Shown: piece after piece, positions 39,765-53,082 of the stretch
Numbering within the stretch: the first letter of the stretch is position 1
How the letters are laid out: every line of letters begins with the position of its first letter
Source: Taxillus chinensis
Taxonomy: Eukaryota > Streptophyta > Magnoliopsida > Santalales > Loranthaceae
DNA length: 64,000 nt
Assembly (NCBI GenBank): GCA_023512835.1
Contig: CM042086.1
Location: 4,875,799-4,939,798, forward strand
Reading direction: 5' to 3'
Translations under genes and position numbers: made by a program
The notes under the pieces: model-generated
Databases searched by the model: none
What the model was told of the DNA's origin: nothing
The model's input: the letters and a program-made list of their open reading frames with translations, nothing else

Positions 39765-42700
39765 GGTCGATTTAGTGGACCTAGCATAGTGGGGTGATTG
39801 ATTGAAACTTTGGAGCTTGGGAGACATTATGGAGGGCGCCTGATCAACGCAATCCTTAATGGTGTCCTTGGTTACCTTAGTGTCAGTCAGATCATCATAG
39901 GATGCATTGGGATGGGTGCATACATGACATGACATTGCTTGTGCATTTAGGGCACTAGAATTGATTGTGCATGTGACTCTGATAGAATACATAGCCACCA
40001 GTTGGCAACATGATTGTTCTGATAATATCTGCTGATTAGGACAATTGTGTTCAATTGATTGTTTGTTGTTGTGAACCTATGGGTTATGATTGATTAATTG
40101 ATGGATGTGTAAGGTGAGGAGTAATGTTCCATAGATGACAGTTGGGACTTATGAGTTCTATGTGGTGTAGACTTAGGGGTCACTACTTAGGAGTGATAAT
40201 TACATTTTATTTGTGCTTTATAACAAATATTTGTGCAATAATTTAAACTTAATTGATTATTTTAATTGCGTAAATTCTATTCATCGGTATTTTGAGCTTT
40301 AGTGTAATTTGTTTTTTTAAATGCAATTTTAGAGAAATTTAAAATGTACTTTGAGTGATTTGGATTGCGTGGCATAATTTAATGCATAAAAAAATCTTCC
40401 AAATTTCTTATTTTACCATATTTTTGATTATTTTATAGAATTAATATTAATTTGGTTGATTTTTACTGTTTATCTATTTATCTATTTTAATATTAATTTT
40501 TGGACTAAGGAAATTTTGGGAAGAAGAGCTTTTGCATGTGGAGATATGATTAATTTATTTTGGTGAGAGTTAATTATTTAAAAAAATGTGTGTGAAATTT
40601 ACTTGGCGTGAATTTATGGAATTAAATTGATGGGTGTATGAATTGAGAGAATTAATATTTAAAAAAAATCGTATGGGGTCACGAGTGAGGTAAAGTAATT
40701 TGTAATTATCTCTTGAAAAGGGTGTTAGAGCCTACTTGTTTACTTGTTATGGACCTACGGGTCATGATTGTTTCTCCTATGATGTGAATTGATGTATCAT
40801 GTTTGTCTAACATGTGATATATAAAGTAGTAGCAAAAGGATTGGAAGGTTGGAAAAATGTAACTTAATAAAAGTAAAACATGAAGTACAACAATGGTAAA
40901 CGATGGAATAAAATATTCAAAGATTAAATAGTATAGTGAATATAATAATACGGCATAAACTAACAACTGTTATGACTAGCAATATATACTGATAAGATAT
41001 TAGGCTTAAATATTATGAGAAAACCATGATGGGATTGGTAGATTCAATAATGATTTATTTTCGTTTTAAGGCAATTGAAGGGTAGACGTGCCAATGAGTA
41101 GGGGAGATAATGATGACATAGTCTTTTGGAATGGGAGTGGAGAATTCATATCCTTTCGATAAAATATTTTAATAACTTGACTTTTCAAAAGTGTTAATTA
41201 GTAGATGATATGGAAGGTGATTAAATAATTTGAGAATCAAATGGAGTTATATTTCTTATGACTTTATAAGAGGTTTTGGAAATGGTCTTGGAGAAACACC
41301 ACAAGAGAAAAGTAATGCCCTTTTTCCTTAGATTTAAATTGTGGAACTTGTTAAACATGTGATGATGTCTTTAAGATATAGTTAAATGTTGAATCTGTGT
41401 TATAAAAAAAATTATAATAGTAAAATAAAATAGCAAAAAAAAGAGCATATTGATTGATGTAGTTAGTTGTATAATATGATGTTGATGTGACCTTGTTGTA
41501 TGTCATTAGTTGGTTCGCTGTTGTTATGAATTGTTGGTTGACGCTGGCGATTGATGTTCAAAATATTCATTTCCCTGTAACTTGTGAAGGTGATTGTATC
41601 GATTTTCAATCGTCGTATGTTGACTGTGTTGGTTTTATGTCAACTTGGTTACATGATACTAGTTAGTTGAAATGCTATATGTGATTTTGATTGAATGTTA
41701 GTGAATGGTGTTGATTTTTCCTTGGACTGATTGCCATTGTAATTGTGTTTGTTTGCCCAGTAAATATTGATGGGTTATTGGCATGCTTGTTTTTTAGTAG
41801 TTGCTCGTTGTTAGTTGTATGCACCTTGTGTGGTGTTGGCTTGTGGTGGACTATGTTGGTGTGTGTAACCGGTTATTGATAAAAATGGTAAATGTACAAT
41901 AAAACTAATAAAAAAAATCATAAATAATATACTTACAACACTAGTAACAATAGTAAATAAATGAAGAAATAATGATGACCGACTCTGTATTAAATATTAT
42001 TGTGATTCATGTCGACTGATGTCAATGTGGATTACCACACTGTATGATTGTTTGGATATTCTTCATATGATATGACGTGCAAATGACATGTTATGGACTT
42101 TTGCCCTGTTTTTGGGTATAGTTGTGTAATACGACTATATGTGTTATTTGATGTAATGTGAACGCATATTATTGTGATGTGCTTGAACGTGTGGCTGTGG
42201 TTATGGTAGCCTGTGTGGTAGTGGAGCTTGTGTGGCTGTGGCTGTGATTGTGCTTGCTTTGTTATCTTAATTATAAATGTTGTTTTTAACTTGTTTATTT
42301 ATTATGATGAGTGATTGATATGTGTATCGTGTTATGTATCTATGCCTGAGTGTGAGCATAATTGTATTTCCTATTGCTGCCTTGTTCCACCTTGATTGGG
42401 TTGTTAACAACTACATGCATTCTTATTTTGTGTGGTGACCCGTGGTGAAACCGGGATGGACCTTGTTTCTTGATTGTTTGGCCTGATTGATTAGTGGTAA
42501 ACATGATGATGTGGAACTCGTGAATGATTTATGGTGGGACTAACGTGGTGAGCTTTCCCTCGGTGAGGTCATTGTGACATGCTATTGTGGTAGTCGAGCT
42601 TGTTGTTTGGCTATGAAGCCCTCTTTGTAAGGGGACTTGGCTGTGATTCAGCGGCGTCTTACCCTGTTTGGTGGAGCCTACTTGGGTGTGACCTTCCTTC

Positions 42701-42830
42701 TGTGCATGAGAGTAGATATTCACATAATTGTTGATATTTTGATGTTGTTTTGTTTTGTAAAGACTCGTATTTGGGTAATTTTGAGAGATAGCCATTCTAT
42801 GGGAATGTAACTATCTGGACGGTAGTGTAG
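39765..42830. other. Non-coding interior of long-LTR element(s)
   Basis: Three kilobases between the primer-binding site and the second LTR-like region. I see no gag or pol motif. The DNA is AT-rich with T/G-rich stretches. It may be the interior of a non-autonomous element or the remains of nested ones. Confidence 0.45.
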
Positions 42831-45208
42831 TCATCGATGTGAGCATTTTGACTGTACTTGGGCCCGATTTCGAGTCGGGGCCCCGTTTGACCCGACTGTT
42901 GACTTTTTGGGGTTTATTGGTTGACTTTGCATTTGGGCGATCATTTGGGTGTACTAATATCTGTTTAGTGTTGTGCTCGTCATTTCGAGCGTTTTGACTG
43001 TAGTTTGACTCAATTTGGAGTTCGGGGCCTTGGAGGTCAATTTTTGTGTTAGGAGGTCAATTATTGACTGGGTCAATGGTTGACTAGGTCAGTTGACTGG
43101 CAGAAATATAAATAGCAAAAAAAAAAAGAAGCTTTCACTTTACGTTTCACGTTTGTGCGTTTGAGAGAGAGAGCTTGAGAGAGCTTGGAGGCCTTGGCGA
43201 TTTGGAGCGATTTGGGTTCGTAGAGCTCAAAGATTCACTTCAAGTAGGTGTCCTTGAACTTCTTATCTCTCTCTTGTTTTGGATCTGCACGAATTTATCA
43301 TGGTTTATGAAATTGAGCATGAACCCTAGAATTTGGGGAAATCCAATTTTGGGTTAGATCTAATGGTTTAGCATAAGATATGTGGTTAAGAACTGTTTTA
43401 TATCATTGTGGATATATGTTTCTGTGATTTTGGGGTTGATTAACTGTGTTTTTCATGAGGGTTGATAAGTCAACCATGGAAATCAGGGTTTAGAACTAGA
43501 TTTCTGGAAATCTAGAATTTTGTACGTGTTTCTGTTGTTTCTGCGCGATTGAGAGGCATTCTGGATGTGTTTTGAGGTAGATATCGTAGTTTGTTGCGAA
43601 ACAGGGGTGTTAGTGAGCGTCTGGAAGTTTCTGGGCGTGTTCCAGACGAAGAACAGGCAAAAACGACGATGAACAGTACCTGGGCGTGTTCTTGGGGTCG
43701 AACTAACGAAAATCCGAAGTTCTGGGTTGTAGGGTCGTAGTTCGTAGACCCGTAGTTCGTAGGTTCAAAGGTTCGTAGTTCGTAGGGTCGTAGTTCGTAG
43801 ACCCGTAGTTCGTAGTTCGTAGACCCATAGTTCGAAGGTTCGTAGGTCGAAGGTTCGTAGTTCGAAGTCCGAAGGTCGAAGATCGAAGACCCACTTCGAG
43901 TCTTCGAGGCGCGCTATGCAGCTACGAGTCGCGACTCCGGCTACGAGTCTCCAGGCGTCTGCGATCCCGCGCTACGAGTCGCGATCCCGAAGCTACGAGG
44001 CAGTCGTTTCTGCGGCTTCGAGCCGTCTGCACCGCACTGGACTGGACCATTTACATCGTAACCTATACCCATCTACACATTTAATGTAAATAACGAAATA
44101 CCCCCCATTTGGATTTAAAGAAAAATACTAGAAAAATTAATTCCCACTCTTTCAAAATGTGAAAATTGGGATTTTGTGTAAAATCTCGGAAAAACCCAAA
44201 AGTTCGTAGCAGTGAATTTTTGGAAAGTGGGGTTAGACATTTCAGAAAAATCCCTAAAAATCAGATTATCTTATTTATGATATGGGAACCCAATGCCAGG
44301 ACTTTTGATTTCAAGAAAATAGCTGCTATGGGTACTTCCTTCATAAATCAAGGATTGAGAATTTACTTGTGAAGACTGGCTACAGTTCTAAAGGAAATAT
44401 TGAGGATGACATGCCATACTAATGTTAGTATGTTGGTGTGAGGTAATGGGGCATGGACTCCGTGACTTGTTTGGGTTCTCACCGTGATGCACCGATGGTG
44501 TTATGTGGTTGACGTGGCAGGCATATGCACCGATGGCAGGCCCGTGTGGCGACTGTGGCCGGGCATATTACGCTGTGGACAGGCTAAGGCCTAAGTTGAG
44601 CCGTTGAGCTCGTGGAGCTAGGGCTGAGTGCCCTGAGCTGGGATCCCATGGAGGATCGTGGACAAGTTGTCCTGTGTGGGCGGCCGAGTCCTGATGTTTG
44701 TTTGCAGGCTGAGTCCTGATGATTGTGCACACTACACGGTGCACGAGTACACTGAGCATATAGTATAGACTTATATGTGTTATATGATGTGGAGTTTTGG
44801 GGTCACCTACTGAGCTTGTCACTCACCCCTACTTGTTGTTTACCTTTTTCAGGTTTGACCCGAGACTAGTGGAGGACTTTCTTCCAGGAGGACGCCCACT
44901 ACTCTGATGTATGATACAGTTATATTCTGTATTGTTTTATGTGATATCCCGGATATGGGTCCGTGGACAGTTGTATTTGCATACTGTATGATATGATGTC
45001 TGTATGACTGTTTGACTCATTATATGCATGATGATATATGAGAATGTATAGGAATACCCTTGATGTATGAATGTACAGGTTTATCTCGGACAAGACCCCG
45101 ATGTGTAGTCCATATCGGTGCTAGTCACCAACCCCTTGACCCTTCAGGTGCGGGCATGGGGAAGTCACACTCTTAGTTCCGGTCCTTCCGGGATTTGGGG
45201 GCGTAACA
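42830..45208 (+). repeat. Second LTR-like region (unit 2)
   Basis: Its last 169 bp (45040-45208) match the last 168 bp of unit 1 (39582-39749) with roughly a dozen differences by eye, ending GGCGTAACA. A looser shared block precedes it (TCACCTACTG, CTCACCCCTACTT, TTTCAG). TATAAATA at 43107 precedes a GA-rich leader-like stretch. The 5' part does not resemble unit 1, and the left edge is undefined. The flank after the end (AACTT) does not match the five bases before unit 1 (CTCGT), so the two need not be the ends of one insertion. Confidence 0.55.
43703..43890 (+). repeat. GTTCGTAG minisatellite within LTR unit 2
   Basis: A degenerate array of 7-9-base words built on GTTCGTAG, with variants GTTCGAAG, GGTCGTAG and inserts such as ACCCGTA. 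It grades into GGTCGAAG words near 43870 and then into CTACGAGTCGCGA words to about 44010. The arginine/threonine-rich minus-strand open frame here is only the translation of the repeat. Confidence 0.85.
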
Positions 45209-47740
45209 AACTTAATCAATGGTTTATGACAATAAAACGAGTAGGAATTTTAAGCTCTTAGGAAAACAAATAAATTTAGCTTTAGACAGGTGAAAATTAA
45301 AATAAAGCGTTAAAATAAATTAGAAACTTTTGATCTCCTAAGATAGGTATCCAAAGGGCGTTGCGGAGGTGATAATTTTTTTTCGCGTGTAACAAACTCT
45401 CGAATTTAGCTTTGGTAATGTAGATTATTTTTTAAGTGATCGACTGTACTTCAAAAACAGTTGGCGGTGATTTTATTTTATTTTTTCATTACCATTTGAA
45501 TGAAGGGTGGGAAAATTGTATTCCTAAAAGTGGGTTTTCCTTCAGATGAAATTCGGTGATGACACATCAATTCCTATGATAACTCAAGCCTCCCTAAAAG
45601 TTATCCCAAACACTATGGAAATCTCTCTTATCTTTTAGAAAGATTGTACAAGATCTCTGTATTAGTTAAAGAACCATTCGAAAAAGCTAACTCAAAGATC
45701 TTAGTAAAACAATTGAGTGGCTTCAATCTCTATAACATAAAAAATACATTAACCTTGTGTTTCAAATATTTGTTTTATTTGTATTTGATTGTAGAAGGGC
45801 TAAGAGTCCACTGTCCAATGTATTGGACACTTGTATAACTAAGTGACTCCCCTTAATAAAGTAGGCATCTACATTAGTACGACATCAATTCAATGGCTTA
45901 ACATGCACCTTCCAACATAACATTAATTGCCTTAGCTACTAGTTGCTTATTTATAGTCGAGATATACTTCCTCCACAACAAGTGTTTCAAAACATAACTA
46001 CTACAACAATTTGATAGTAGGAGCGGTAAAGTAAAACATCCTAACCTCCTGTCCACTAAACACTTGCTACTCTAAACAAGTTTCTTATTTACTTTTTAAA
46101 CTTGTAATACATTTATACCTCTTTAATGGTGTAATGTTCTAAAACTGTAAAGTCAAAAAAACTAAGCTTCTTTTAATGAACAAGATTAAGACATTGAAGC
46201 TTCAACTAATAATGAAAATCTATCCACTAAAGGAATTGGAGATGAGAAAATCTATTCATTCAAAACCTAGATCGTGAAATCAAAGGGGAAGAAGATGATA
46301 ATTCTTGTGTTTTGAGATTAAGCAACCCAATTAAGAATACAACAATTCTTGGTTAAGTTTTTCTTTAAAAAAAAATAATAAAACCCAACATTGAGTTTTT
46401 GGCTTGGAATGTTTAATTTTTTTTCTACGTCACTTAAAACTTCATCATTGAAAGTATTTTGGAGGGGACAGGAGAGATAGGACAAGTATCTTTGATAAGA
46501 TATGTAAAGACTTATATTTTGGTAACCTCAAGAAAAAGTGGTTAAATTGTGTTGTTAGTATATGAACACTAGGGCGGATGTTGATGCAAGTATTTTAAAT
46601 GTATTTGGGTCTATTTTTGAATTTGATGCCCTTGAGGACGATTGTATCCCTATAGATGTTCTTTTTAGTTAATCTTAATTCAATCAAAATTAAATTCATA
46701 TGAATGATTCAACATGGAGTGGCTCTAATATTACTTGTTGGATTAAAATCCATCTTGGATGAAAACAATCATTCAAAATCCTAATTTCATATTAAATTAT
46801 TGAGAATAATACCAAACAGAAGTATATGTGATTCAACTATATCAAATAATGATCTTGGTACATGTGATTGATATTTCGAGTCTATACGTATTATTCCTTG
46901 AGGTTTTCAATCAAAAAAAAATTTCTCACTTTCTATCGATGAGATGTAGGAGTGTCTACGATACACACGACTTAGGGTTAATTATTTAATTAATTGTTTC
47001 GTATTTTTACTTTGATCCATTAATAACAAATTTAAAATTATAAATCTCCGTAATTGGAATGAGTCTTGTTTGATATCCACATTTTAATTTGATACTTTAA
47101 GTCTAAAATATCTTAAACTATTTCAATTCACCATAATTGGAATGAGTCTTGTTTAATATGCATATTAACTCTATTTTAAGTTAAAAACCCAACCATTTTT
47201 TTTCAAGAAACCAAATATATGCTTTCACTTTTTATTTGAAGTGTCGAAGTCATAAAATTAAATTAATTCTATAGGAATGTATGATCTATACTGGTCGACA
47301 CAAGGCATCCAAGCGAGGATCGAAATGGATTAACGCCAAAATAAGCTGAACTTGTTGACAAATATAGCATGCCTCAAGTCTTTGATTGCAGGTGACGGAC
47401 CTGAGTGTGTCAAGTAGGAGAGGAGAGGGGTAGCTGGGCCTGTGGGATGTGGCTGTGGCTAGTCCAGCAGCGTTATTGAATAAGATAGCTAGTCACGTCC
47501 TTGTCGGTTGTCTTGCCGTTGAGTTGAAGCCCCGAAATCGTTTATTTTTGTATGGGTATGAAGATAGGACCATTAGACCTGATAGCATATGGCAACGAAG
47601 AAAACAAAACGCGAAGAGATATTTTAATACGATAGGAGACCGGTACTCGTACATGTTGACTTTTATGCATGCTTTCCAAGTCTTCTCCATTTTTGCGAGA
47701 TTGTGGTCGCTATGCATTTCTTTCTCTGAAACTTCTAATC
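45209..47740. other. Intergenic upstream of the LSI2-like gene
   Basis: AT-rich, with no gene recognised. A short frame at 47449-47772 overlaps the presumed promoter/leader of the transporter and has no recognisable domain. Confidence 0.5.
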
Positions 47741-47747
47741 TTCACAG

Positions 47748-47757
47748 CTATAAAAAA
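47748..47757 (+). promoter_or_regulatory. Candidate TATA box of the LSI2-like gene
   Basis: CTATAAAAAA lies about 160 bp upstream of the ATG at 47911. With a start site about 30 bp downstream it would give a leader of about 130 bases, normal for a plant gene. Confidence 0.4.
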
Positions 47758-47910
47758 AATTCGGAGTTATAGAGGACGTGTAAGCATCTTTGAGAGTGAG
47801 AACTCTCAGCTTGTTTCTTCGTTGAAAAATTCAGTTCTCACTTTCATAGTTGAGGTCTGAGTGCACCAATTTCTTTACCAAAAAGACACAACCAGAAGCT
47901 ACATTAAGAT

Positions 47911-49635
47911 ATGGACCAGGCCTCAACAGAGAAGGTGGTATTAGGCTCAATTGCCTTTGTTGTTTTTTGGGTATCAACAGTTTTCCCTGAAGTGCCTTTC
48001 ATACCAGTTGGGAGGACTGCAGGGTCCCTCCTAGGAGCAGTACTCATGGTGATCTTCAGGGTCCTAACCCCAGAAGAGGCATATTCCGCCATTGACCTCT
48101 CAATCCTAGGCCTCCTCTTTGGAACCATGGTGGTCTCCGTTTACCTCGAAACCGCAGACTTGTTCACGCACCTGGGAAAACTGCTCTCCTGGAAGAGCTT
48201 CGGTCCCAAGGACCTCCTGATCAGAATTTGCCTTGTGTCTGCCATCTCAAGTGCCCTCTTCACCAATGATACCAGCTGTTTGGTCTTAACAGAGTTCGTC
48301 CTCAAAATTGCTAGGCAGAACAACATTCCTCCTCAACCCTTTTTGCTGGCCCTGGCCTCTAGCGCCAACATTGGATCCTCTGCAACCCCAATTGGGAACC
48401 CACAAAATTTGGTCATTGCTATCCATAGCAAAATACCTTTTGGCCAATTTTTCTTAGGAATTGTCCCTGCCATGCTTCTCGGTGTCTTTGTAAATGTCCT
48501 ATTTCTCCTAGGCATGTATTGGAGGGTCTTGCGTGCTGACATGGATGAGGAGAATGCTAATCTGGGTGAAGCTGAAACAGTCATAAACATCCAAATGGGT
48601 CTGAAGGAAGCACATAATGATGATACCCATATGGATGTTAAGGTTGGTGATGCCTCAGAAGAGGGTACTGAAGACCACACGAACTTGGAGCATGTGGGAT
48701 GGAGGAGACTGACATGGAAGACCTGTGTATACCTTGTGACCGTTGGAATGATGGTTGCTTTGCTTATAGGCTTTAACATGTCATGGACTGCTCTGACTGC
48801 AGCCCTTGTCCTTGTGGTTCTCAATTTCAAAGATGCTGGGCCGTGTCTGGATATGGTAGATCCATTGCGGCATTATTATCCTTGTAGTTCAACACAAAGA
48901 TCCAAGCCTTTTAAGATGACTGCTAACATATTCCTAGTTCAAATTTTACATTTTTTTTGGTTTGCCTGGATGCAGGTTTCGTATTCCATCCTGGTATTCT
49001 TCTGTGGGATGTTTGTAACCGTGGAGGGCTTCAATAGGACAGGAATACCCAACACCCTCTGGAACGTAGCAGAGCCCCATGCACGGATTGATCGTGCTAG
49101 TGGGATAATCCTGCTTGCCTGTGTCATACTTTTGCTCTCAAATGTTGCCTCTAACGTACCAACTGGTATGTAAATTTTTGCTCCAGACCTCAATTTTTGG
49201 CAAGATGTACTGGTGCCTTTTTTTTATATACAAAATGACTTAGTTTTGACCTTCTAGACTAGCTGTACTAATGTGCACTAAAGCAGTCACGTAGAAGCTA
49301 TAGCTATATATGTCATGTCTCAGCTAATGCCTTTGCTTGGGTCAGTTATACTGCTAGGGGCAAGGGTGGCGGCATCGACGACATCTTCATGCGAGGAGAA
49401 GGCATGGCTGATATTGGCTTGGGTGAGTACGGTGGCTGGGAACTTATCACTGCTGGGGTCGGCTGCCAACTTGATAGTGTGCGAGCAGGCTCGGCGTTCC
49501 AAGGACTTGGGCTATAATCTAACCTTTTGGGACCATCTCAAGTTTGGGGTTCCCTCCACCATTGTGGTCACTGCTATTGGCTTAGTTGTCATCCGGGCCT
49601 GCGGGGAGAGTTTGATCTGTTGGAGTTGCTTGTAA
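47911..49635 (+). CDS. LSI2: LSI2-like silicon/arsenite efflux transporter
   Basis: Complete three-exon gene: exon 1 47911-48855, intron 48856-48975 (120 bp, phase 0), exon 2 48976-49165, intron 49166-49345 (180 bp), exon 3 49346-49635 ending TAA. The product is 474 residues, close to rice Lsi2. The family is a plasma-membrane, ArsB/NhaD-type anion or H+-coupled exporter of silicic acid and arsenite. Landmarks: N-terminal KVVLGSIAF and GRTAGSLLGA, FTNDTSCLVLTEF (about residues 117-129), SSANIGSSATPIGNPQN (about 150-166), a hydrophilic loop at about 205-265, then VSYSILVFFCGMFVTVEGFN across the exon 1/2 junction, SNVASNVPT at the end of exon 2 and GNLSLLGSAANLIVCEQA in exon 3. The first intron has no in-frame stop, so an unspliced reading would add 40 foreign residues. 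The ATG is supported by the conserved N terminus. Confidence 0.93.
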
Positions 49636-52600
49636 CTTGCAACGAAGTACTACTGGCTTTTACTGAAATAATTAAGATTGGCTGGCGCGCATAAAGTCCC
49701 TTTGGTAGTATGTGACAAAAATTTCCATATTTAAGATATTCCTTTGGTAGGGATTTGTTAGACACTTAGACTCATGTATGGGTGAGGGTGAGGGTGAGTT
49801 GTTTTTTTTTTTTTCTTTTTTTATTTTGGTTTAAAAAAAAGAGAGAAAAAAAACGCAACAATATAAAATTAACAATTCACCATTTTTTTATGTCTATGTT
49901 TATTATGGAATACAGAATTTGAGGTTTTATTCGGTAATGGGTTTTTTTGGGTTAACCTTCATAAAACCGCCAAACAACAAAAACGATTTTCATTTTATAG
50001 GAAAATGATTGTTAGGAAATTATTATTTTCATGAAACAAATAGAGTCTAATTAATCCGTTCCATGAGTCTTTTGCTTGCTCTCACATTATTTTGTCCAGA
50101 TTGTCCAATTTTTTAAGCAGAATTTTTCTTAATATAATAGTTGAAAATTGTTTGATTACCCTCTTATCCAAACTACGATAGTACTTACAGTATAATAATT
50201 AAATATTTTAATAAATTTACATATCTAAAGTAATATTGGTCACAAATTTGACTTGATATATATATCTTGACTAAAATTTTTATTAAATATCAAACTTTGA
50301 GGCACCGACTAGCCAATAAAATCACAAATTTTATGCTAAAGTGGCATGTTAGTGAAATTAAATAAGAAATTTGTTATAAATTTTAAATAATCAATTATTT
50401 CATCAAATATAAAGTTCAAATCATCAATTATTAAATTAAAATCAAAGATATAAGATTTAGGAGTTTAGATAAAAGGTATTCATAATTTATTATTACATAA
50501 CATAATCTGAAGTTCAAAGTCAACCCTCATGGTAGGCAAATAAGGCGGGTAGTTTAAGCCTCCAAATTTTGGCCAAAAAAAATATGATTCTCTTACCACT
50601 TGGTCGTGCAGAGAAACAACGTACATCCACTTTCAATCGCACAAAGGCAAAGAATCAAAGTCATAAATTCTAAATTTTTTTATTATTGAATTTTTTAAAT
50701 TTATAATTTTGATAATAATATATGATTTTAAATTTTATATTAATCGTACAATTCTATTCTAGTAAAGTAATAATAATAAAATTAATAATTTAATATGTAG
50801 ATATAAATAATTTTATTTTTTTAGAATGTTTAGGAGATAAAGTTTCAATTTAAATTTTATACATGACTTTTTTTCCTTGCATGTCTTAATTGCCTTGTTC
50901 TAATATCTTCATTACTTTAATTATCACGAGTTGAAAAAATAATAAAAGAAATGAGCTAAAATAACATAGTAAGAGTAAAAATTTAAAATAAGATAAACAT
51001 AGAAAGTGATAATAACATAATAATGCATAGCATGATAAATATCATAATAATCTTATGTAAATTTATTTTTAATGTCGTATTATAATATAATGATATCCGT
51101 AAATTATTTGCATATAATAATATAATATATTATCAACCAGATTAATACTCTTCGATTATATTCATAACCTAATGTTTTGGATTTTTTAATAATTTTGAAA
51201 CCACCCGATTAATTTATTTTCTCCAAACATCAGAAAAAGTTATAATAAAATTAGCATACGAAAAATATCATCAAACTGCCAGCATACTAATAATTGTGAA
51301 CATAATGATTACCTGATAAAACCCTTACAAATGAAATAAAGGACAAGGGGAAAAGGAGGGAAGAAAACACCTGATAATTCTCTTCTCTTCGTTCCTTGGG
51401 AATATAATGTATCATTTTTAAAGAATAAAATAATCAACAGTGTTCGAGAAGACATGAAATTTGTTCCATAAAAAAAAGATTTTTTTTTGATGGAACACGG
51501 CAAAAGCCTTAACGATGGAATTTACTAATTAATCTCTTGCGCCTCGTACTCCCTCCCACATAGTTGATTGTCAGACAGAAATGGGGTTTTATAACCAAAC
51601 CACAATTGTCCGTTGGCCTTGGCTCACGAAAGCTGTAGATGATCGTTCACAGGTTTCATCGCCTAGGATGGTCGTGCGGTTGTCTGACAGATAGATACCC
51701 CCAACCTTTTTATAGTATGTCTGTGGATACAGAATGGTGTCAACAGGTAAGGTAAGAAGCACCGGATCTGGTAATTTTTCATACTATTTTCTGATTATTG
51801 TGATTTAATCGTCTCTTATATTCAGATTCTTCAGGAGTTTATTCGTCACCTTTTTATTTTCTTTTCCTTTGAACACAAGCCCCCAAGTTCTTTGCAGTAG
51901 GCTTTTTTTTTTTTTTTATTTCCCTTTTCAATGCTGTTGGCAAAAACGAGTAGGACTGCCAGATTGATAGGTCATTCTTGGGTGGCGAATGGATTTGGTT
52001 GTTCTCAAAGGATTGTTAGATTTCATTCTGGTAATTTGATTATATACATACTTTCACATACATATTAGCTCCGTTAGGTCATAGCCGCTCGGAATGACAG
52101 GGGATTGGATTGAAATCAATACTATTCCAACTCGAACCTGACCCAAACATGCATAGTCCCGTCCTGTCCCGGTGGTTTATAACAAGATTGGATGGGGCAA
52201 GCAAGATCTGAGCTTGGCCCGATACCTTATCAGGGCGGATCAAATCCAACTGGATTGGAATGGATCGGAACGGGTCGGGCCAAGATTACCATCCTTAATA
52301 GCCACACTTTAAATCTCAATTATCTTTATGCTGGTCATTTTAGGAGTTATGCTATAGATGAAGAAAAGTATTTTTGGTAGCTGATGAATCATATCCACCA
52401 ATCTAGAGTTGGAGGGATAACATTTGTGTGATTTTATAGGTTTTTTTCATCTCCTTCCAAACATAAGAGAAAAATAATACAATATGAGCCCTCCAATTCA
52501 AGAGGTAGGAATGCAATATCTTATTGTGGATAAGCCTTCACTTACATTTAAATTTTCTAAGTAGATTATTGGTTTGTTTTCAAAACTATGGTCTAAGAAA

Positions 52601-53082
52601 TAAAACAACTTTTTTTCCATTGATGCGGGGGCGGGGGGCGGTTTCCAGCTCATGGTTGAATCAAATGTGGCTTCCCCAAGGACATACCAATGCATAAAAG
52701 AGAAAACGTAGGTTCAAATTATGTTCTCCAATTATGAGATTCAAATCCTAAACCATTCCAAGACCACCACACACGATTATTGTCCATGGTGAAAGTTTGT
52801 GCACTAAACTCCGTCTCATTCATCCGGATTCCAACCCCATGCTATCTTCTTCCATTCTATCATTCTCTTCCCAGTTCATGGTGGGAACTTTTATTCATGT
52901 CAACAAAATAGTACGTGTCACACAGTTTCTTACAATATACTTGCAGAGCTAGACTACTCTTCAGCCTCTCCTTATGGTTATTATTTTCTATGATTATACA
53001 AGGTAGCATCATAGCTGAGCTACAACCAGTAAAGGCCCTTGATTTCCAATTCTGTTAAACAAAAGCCTAAATCTCATGCCAG
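49636..53082. other. Intergenic, AT-rich
   Basis: No gene is recognised. Around 52060-52310 a GC-richer block with GGATTGGA, GGGTCGGGCC and ATTACCATCC words looks like a dispersed plant repeat. The rest is AT-rich with poly(T) near 49802-49814 and 51903-51919. Confidence 0.5.

Noticed and set aside
43703..43894. Arginine/threonine-rich repeat protein or a CRISPR-like array
   Set aside because: The frame is a translation of a degenerate octamer minisatellite; there are no unique spacers of constant length, and the window is a plant chromosome.
35559..45208. One complete 9.6-kb LTR retrotransposon bounded by the two LTR ends
   Set aside because: The 5' parts of the two LTR-like regions do not match and the flanking five bases differ (CTCGT versus AACTT), so a single intact insertion is not supported.
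47449..47772. 107-codon open frame upstream of the LSI2-like gene
   Set aside because: It overlaps the likely promoter and leader, has no recognisable domain, and no conserved start.
48141..48830. Minus-strand open frames opposite the LSI2-like gene
   Set aside because: They are shadows of the conserved plus-strand coding sequence.
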